The position numbers were made by a program, and so were the translations under genes. Source: CAZBBB01 sp964490005 (GTDB lineage Bacteria; Planctomycetota; B15-G4). Taken from it: a stretch of 7,101 nucleotides of DNA. Location of the stretch: assembly GCA_964490005.1 (NCBI GenBank), contig CAZBBB010000132.1, positions 1 to 7,101 of the forward strand, read 5' to 3'. The notes beneath the pieces are model-generated. The model did no database searches. It was not told the origin of the DNA and worked only from the letters and a program-made list of their open reading frames with translations. Below, piece by piece: positions 5,377 through 7,101 of this stretch (positions are counted from its first letter, which is position 1; each line of letters begins with the position of its first letter).

Positions 5377-7101
5377 ATGGCGGGCATGCTCACGCGATGG
5401 ATGGACGGAGCGCGGGCCCGCGCGGCCGCCGCGCTGGCGCTCGCCGCCTGGCTGCTGCCGGGCTGCGGCGACGACGGGGCGCGGCCGCCTTCGCCGACCG
5501 AGGCCGACCTGCTGCGCGCGCGGGCCACCGCGCTCTCGACCGAGGACAAGCTGATCCAGGCGCTGCGCGCCCTGCAGCCGCTCGTCGAGCGGCCGGACGC
5601 CGCCAGTGAAGATTTGCTGCGCGCCGCCGTCCTGGCCCTCGCGACCTCCGACCACGCCGGCGCCGCCGTGCTCGCGCGGCGCGTCGAGGAGCGCGAGGCC
5701 GACGACCCCGCCGCCAACTACCTGCTGGGTTGCGTCGCCGAGGTGAACCTGGAGTTCGAGGAGGCCGTCGCGCGTTTCCGGCGCGTGCTGGACGTCGACC
5801 CGACCGACCTCGCGGCGCGCTACAAGCTCGGCGTCGTGCTCGGTTATCTCGGCCGGGAGGCCGAGGCCGTCGCGGCCTTCGAGACGGTGCGCGCCGCCGG
5901 CGTCGCCGCCGACGGCGGCCTGCACGTGGCCGCGACGAACCAGTTGGGCGGACTGCTCATCGCCTCCGGCCGCATCGACGAGGGCCTCGCGCTGCGCGAG
6001 CACGTCGAGACGCTCAAGCAGCAGGGGCACGTGGCGCCGAGCGCCGGAGACCTGCAGCGGCGCGGCTACGGCCGCCTGCTGCCGCCCGAGCCGCGGCCGA
6101 TTCCGCCGGGCGCGCTGCTCGCGCCGCGCTGGCCGGCCTTCACGGCCGGCGCGCCGGTCGCGTTGCCCGGTGCGAGCCGCCTCGCGGTGCGCGATCTCGA
6201 TCTCGACGGCCGGCCCGACCTGATCGGCTGGGGCGCGGGCGGCCTGCACGTCGCGCACGGCGACGGCGGCGGCGCGTGGCAGGTCGAGCGGCTGCTCGAG
6301 GGCGCGGTCGACGACGTGGCGATCGGCGACCTCGACCTCTCGATGCCGCCCTCCGACCAGCTCGACGGCGAGCCCGCGGAGATCACCTGGCACCCGGCGC
6401 CCGAGCTGCTCGCGCTGCAGGGCGACGCGCTGCGCCTGTTCACGCTCGACGTCGGCAGCCGGCGCTGGGCGTCTCTCGGCCCCGAGTCGCTGCGCGTCGC
6501 CGGCGCCCGCGCGGCGATCCTCAGCGACTTCGACCACGACGGGCACGTCGACGTCGTGGTCGCGGGCGAGCGCGGGCTGCACGTGCTCGACAACCACGGC
6601 ACGGCCCGCACGACCGGCCTGACGCTGCCCGACGCCACGCCGCAGGCCTTCGCCGACGCCGGCGTCTGCCGCGCGGTGATCAGCGAGGACTTCGACGGCG
6701 ACAACGACGTCGACTACCTGCTGCTCGGCGAGCGCGGCCTGATGCTCTACTCCAACCTGCGCGAGCGGCGCTTTTCCGACCTCACGGCGAGCGCCGACCT
6801 CTCGGCCGTCGGCGCCGGCCTGACGCGCGACGACCTCGAGGTGCTCGACGTCGACGGCGACGGGCGGCCCGACCTGCTCGTCGCGAGCGGCGGCGGCTGG
6901 AGCTGGGCGCGCAACGAGACCTCCGGCACGCCGCCGCGCGTGCGCTTCGGCGCGCCGCAGCCGTTGCCGGGCCCCGGCGCACCGGCCCTGTTCGTCGACC
7001 TCGACCTCGACGGCTACGTCGACGCGGTCTCGAGCGGGCCGGCCGGCGCGCAGGCCGCGCGGCTCGTGCCCGGCGGCGGGGCGCGCGCCGAGCTGCAGGG
7101 G
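5377..7101 (+). CDS. Exported TPR plus FG-GAP/VCBS repeat (CRTAC1-like) lipoprotein, 3' end outside window
   Basis: At least 575 codons stay open to the window edge. The N-terminus has basic residues (13, 15), an Ala/Leu-rich core, and LPGC with the likely lipidated Cys30. Helical TPR-like repeats follow at about 112-144, 145-178 and a weaker 185-215, the clearest around AARYKLGVVLGYLGREAEAV. The rest is a beta-propeller-type array of FG-GAP/VCBS repeats. Five calcium-loop motifs of the form DxDxDGxxD start at Asp273, 384, 438, 491 and 541 (the 438 copy has DN for DG), and a degenerate one lies near 318. A segment at 457-475 (LYSN...RFSDLTASADL) fits the CRTAC1/ASPIC-UnbV style, where such units often precede a C-terminal UnbV domain; whether one follows lies outside the window. 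The protein should sit on the cell surface or in the periplasm, with a likely binding or scaffold role. ATGs at 5377, 5386 and 5401 are all possible starts, and none has a clear ribosome binding site. Confidence 0.88.
   Translation, partial: MAGMLTRWMDGARARAAAALALAAWLLPGCGDDGARPPSPTEADLLRARATALSTEDKLIQALRALQPLVERPDAASEDLLRAAVLALATSDHAGAAVLARRVEEREADDPAANYLLGCVAEVNLEFEEAVARFRRVLDVDPTDLAARYKLGVVLGYLGREAEAVAAFETVRAAGVAADGGLHVAATNQLGGLLIASGRIDEGLALREHVETLKQQGHVAPSAGDLQRRGYGRLLPPEPRPIPPGALLAPRWPAFTAGAPVALPGASRLAVRDLDLDGRPDLIGWGAGGLHVAHGDGGGAWQVERLLEGAVDDVAIGDLDLSMPPSDQLDGEPAEITWHPAPELLALQGDALRLFTLDVGSRRWASLGPESLRVAGARAAILSDFDHDGHVDVVVAGERGLHVLDNHGTARTTGLTLPDATPQAFADAGVCRAVISEDFDGDNDVDYLLLGERGLMLYSNLRERRFSDLTASADLSAVGAGLTRDDLEVLDVDGDGRPDLLVASGGGWSWARNETSGTPPRVRFGAPQPLPGPGAPALFVDLDLDGYVDAVSSGPAGAQAARLVPGGGARAELQG

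Noticed and set aside
5271..5717. An N-terminal extension of the small membrane protein to an ATG at 5717
   Set aside because: The added sequence is Ser/Ala/Arg low-complexity and antisense to a real gene; GGGAGG supports GTG at 5270.
4774..6597. A 607-codon minus-strand frame antisense to the TPR/FG-GAP gene
   Set aside because: It is a shadow of GC-rich third positions; the plus strand carries a lipoprotein signal, TPRs and calcium loops with clear conservation of pattern.
1..7101. CRISPR array, tRNA, insertion sequence, attachment site or phage gene
   Set aside because: I saw no regularly spaced repeats, no transposase or integrase motifs, and no tRNA-like cloverleaf; the only long repeat is the exchanger duplication.

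Overview
The window is a 7.1 kb stretch of very GC-rich (by eye well above 70%) bacterial chromosomal DNA. Third codon positions are almost all G or C, and many genes have clear purine-rich ribosome binding sites. Two predicted lipoproteins point to a Gram-negative cell. An exported TPR plus FG-GAP/VCBS (CRTAC1-like) protein is the kind of gene common in Myxococcota, Planctomycetota and related high-GC lineages, but the sequence alone does not fix the phylum. I see no tRNA, rRNA, CRISPR, insertion sequence or phage gene. No gene-free stretch exceeds about 155 bases.

Left part, minus strand (4156 down to 1). Six genes run leftward. First come a 94-aa DUF3303 protein, a 78-aa two-CxxC zinc-ribbon protein and a 232-aa DUF71/Dph6-like ATP-pyrophosphatase, with gaps of 27 and 13 bases. 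After a 153-base gap rich in inverted repeats and holding a possible promoter come a DegT/DnrJ/EryC1/StrS sugar aminotransferase and two tandem CaCA-family cation/Ca2+ exchangers. The second exchanger is cut by the window edge. Each of these last three genes overlaps the next by four bases (CTGA), so both exchangers seem to start at CTG codons.

Right part. A small divergent region (4157-4235) separates the leftward operon from a rightward 209-aa lipoprotein of unknown function, which looks leaderless. Its end converges on a 123-aa four-helix membrane protein on the minus strand, and the 33-base gap between them is nearly filled by two GC palindromes. From 5377 to the right edge runs an open rightward gene of at least 575 codons: lipoprotein signal, TPR-like helices, then calcium-loop FG-GAP/VCBS repeats.

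How the genes work together is only partly visible. The aminotransferase and exchangers look translationally coupled, yet no known pathway links a nucleotide-sugar aminotransferase to Ca2+ export. The most notable points are the pair of non-canonical CTG starts, the tandem exchanger duplication, and the inverted repeat over the putative aminotransferase promoter. I found no clear evidence of a wholly new system.
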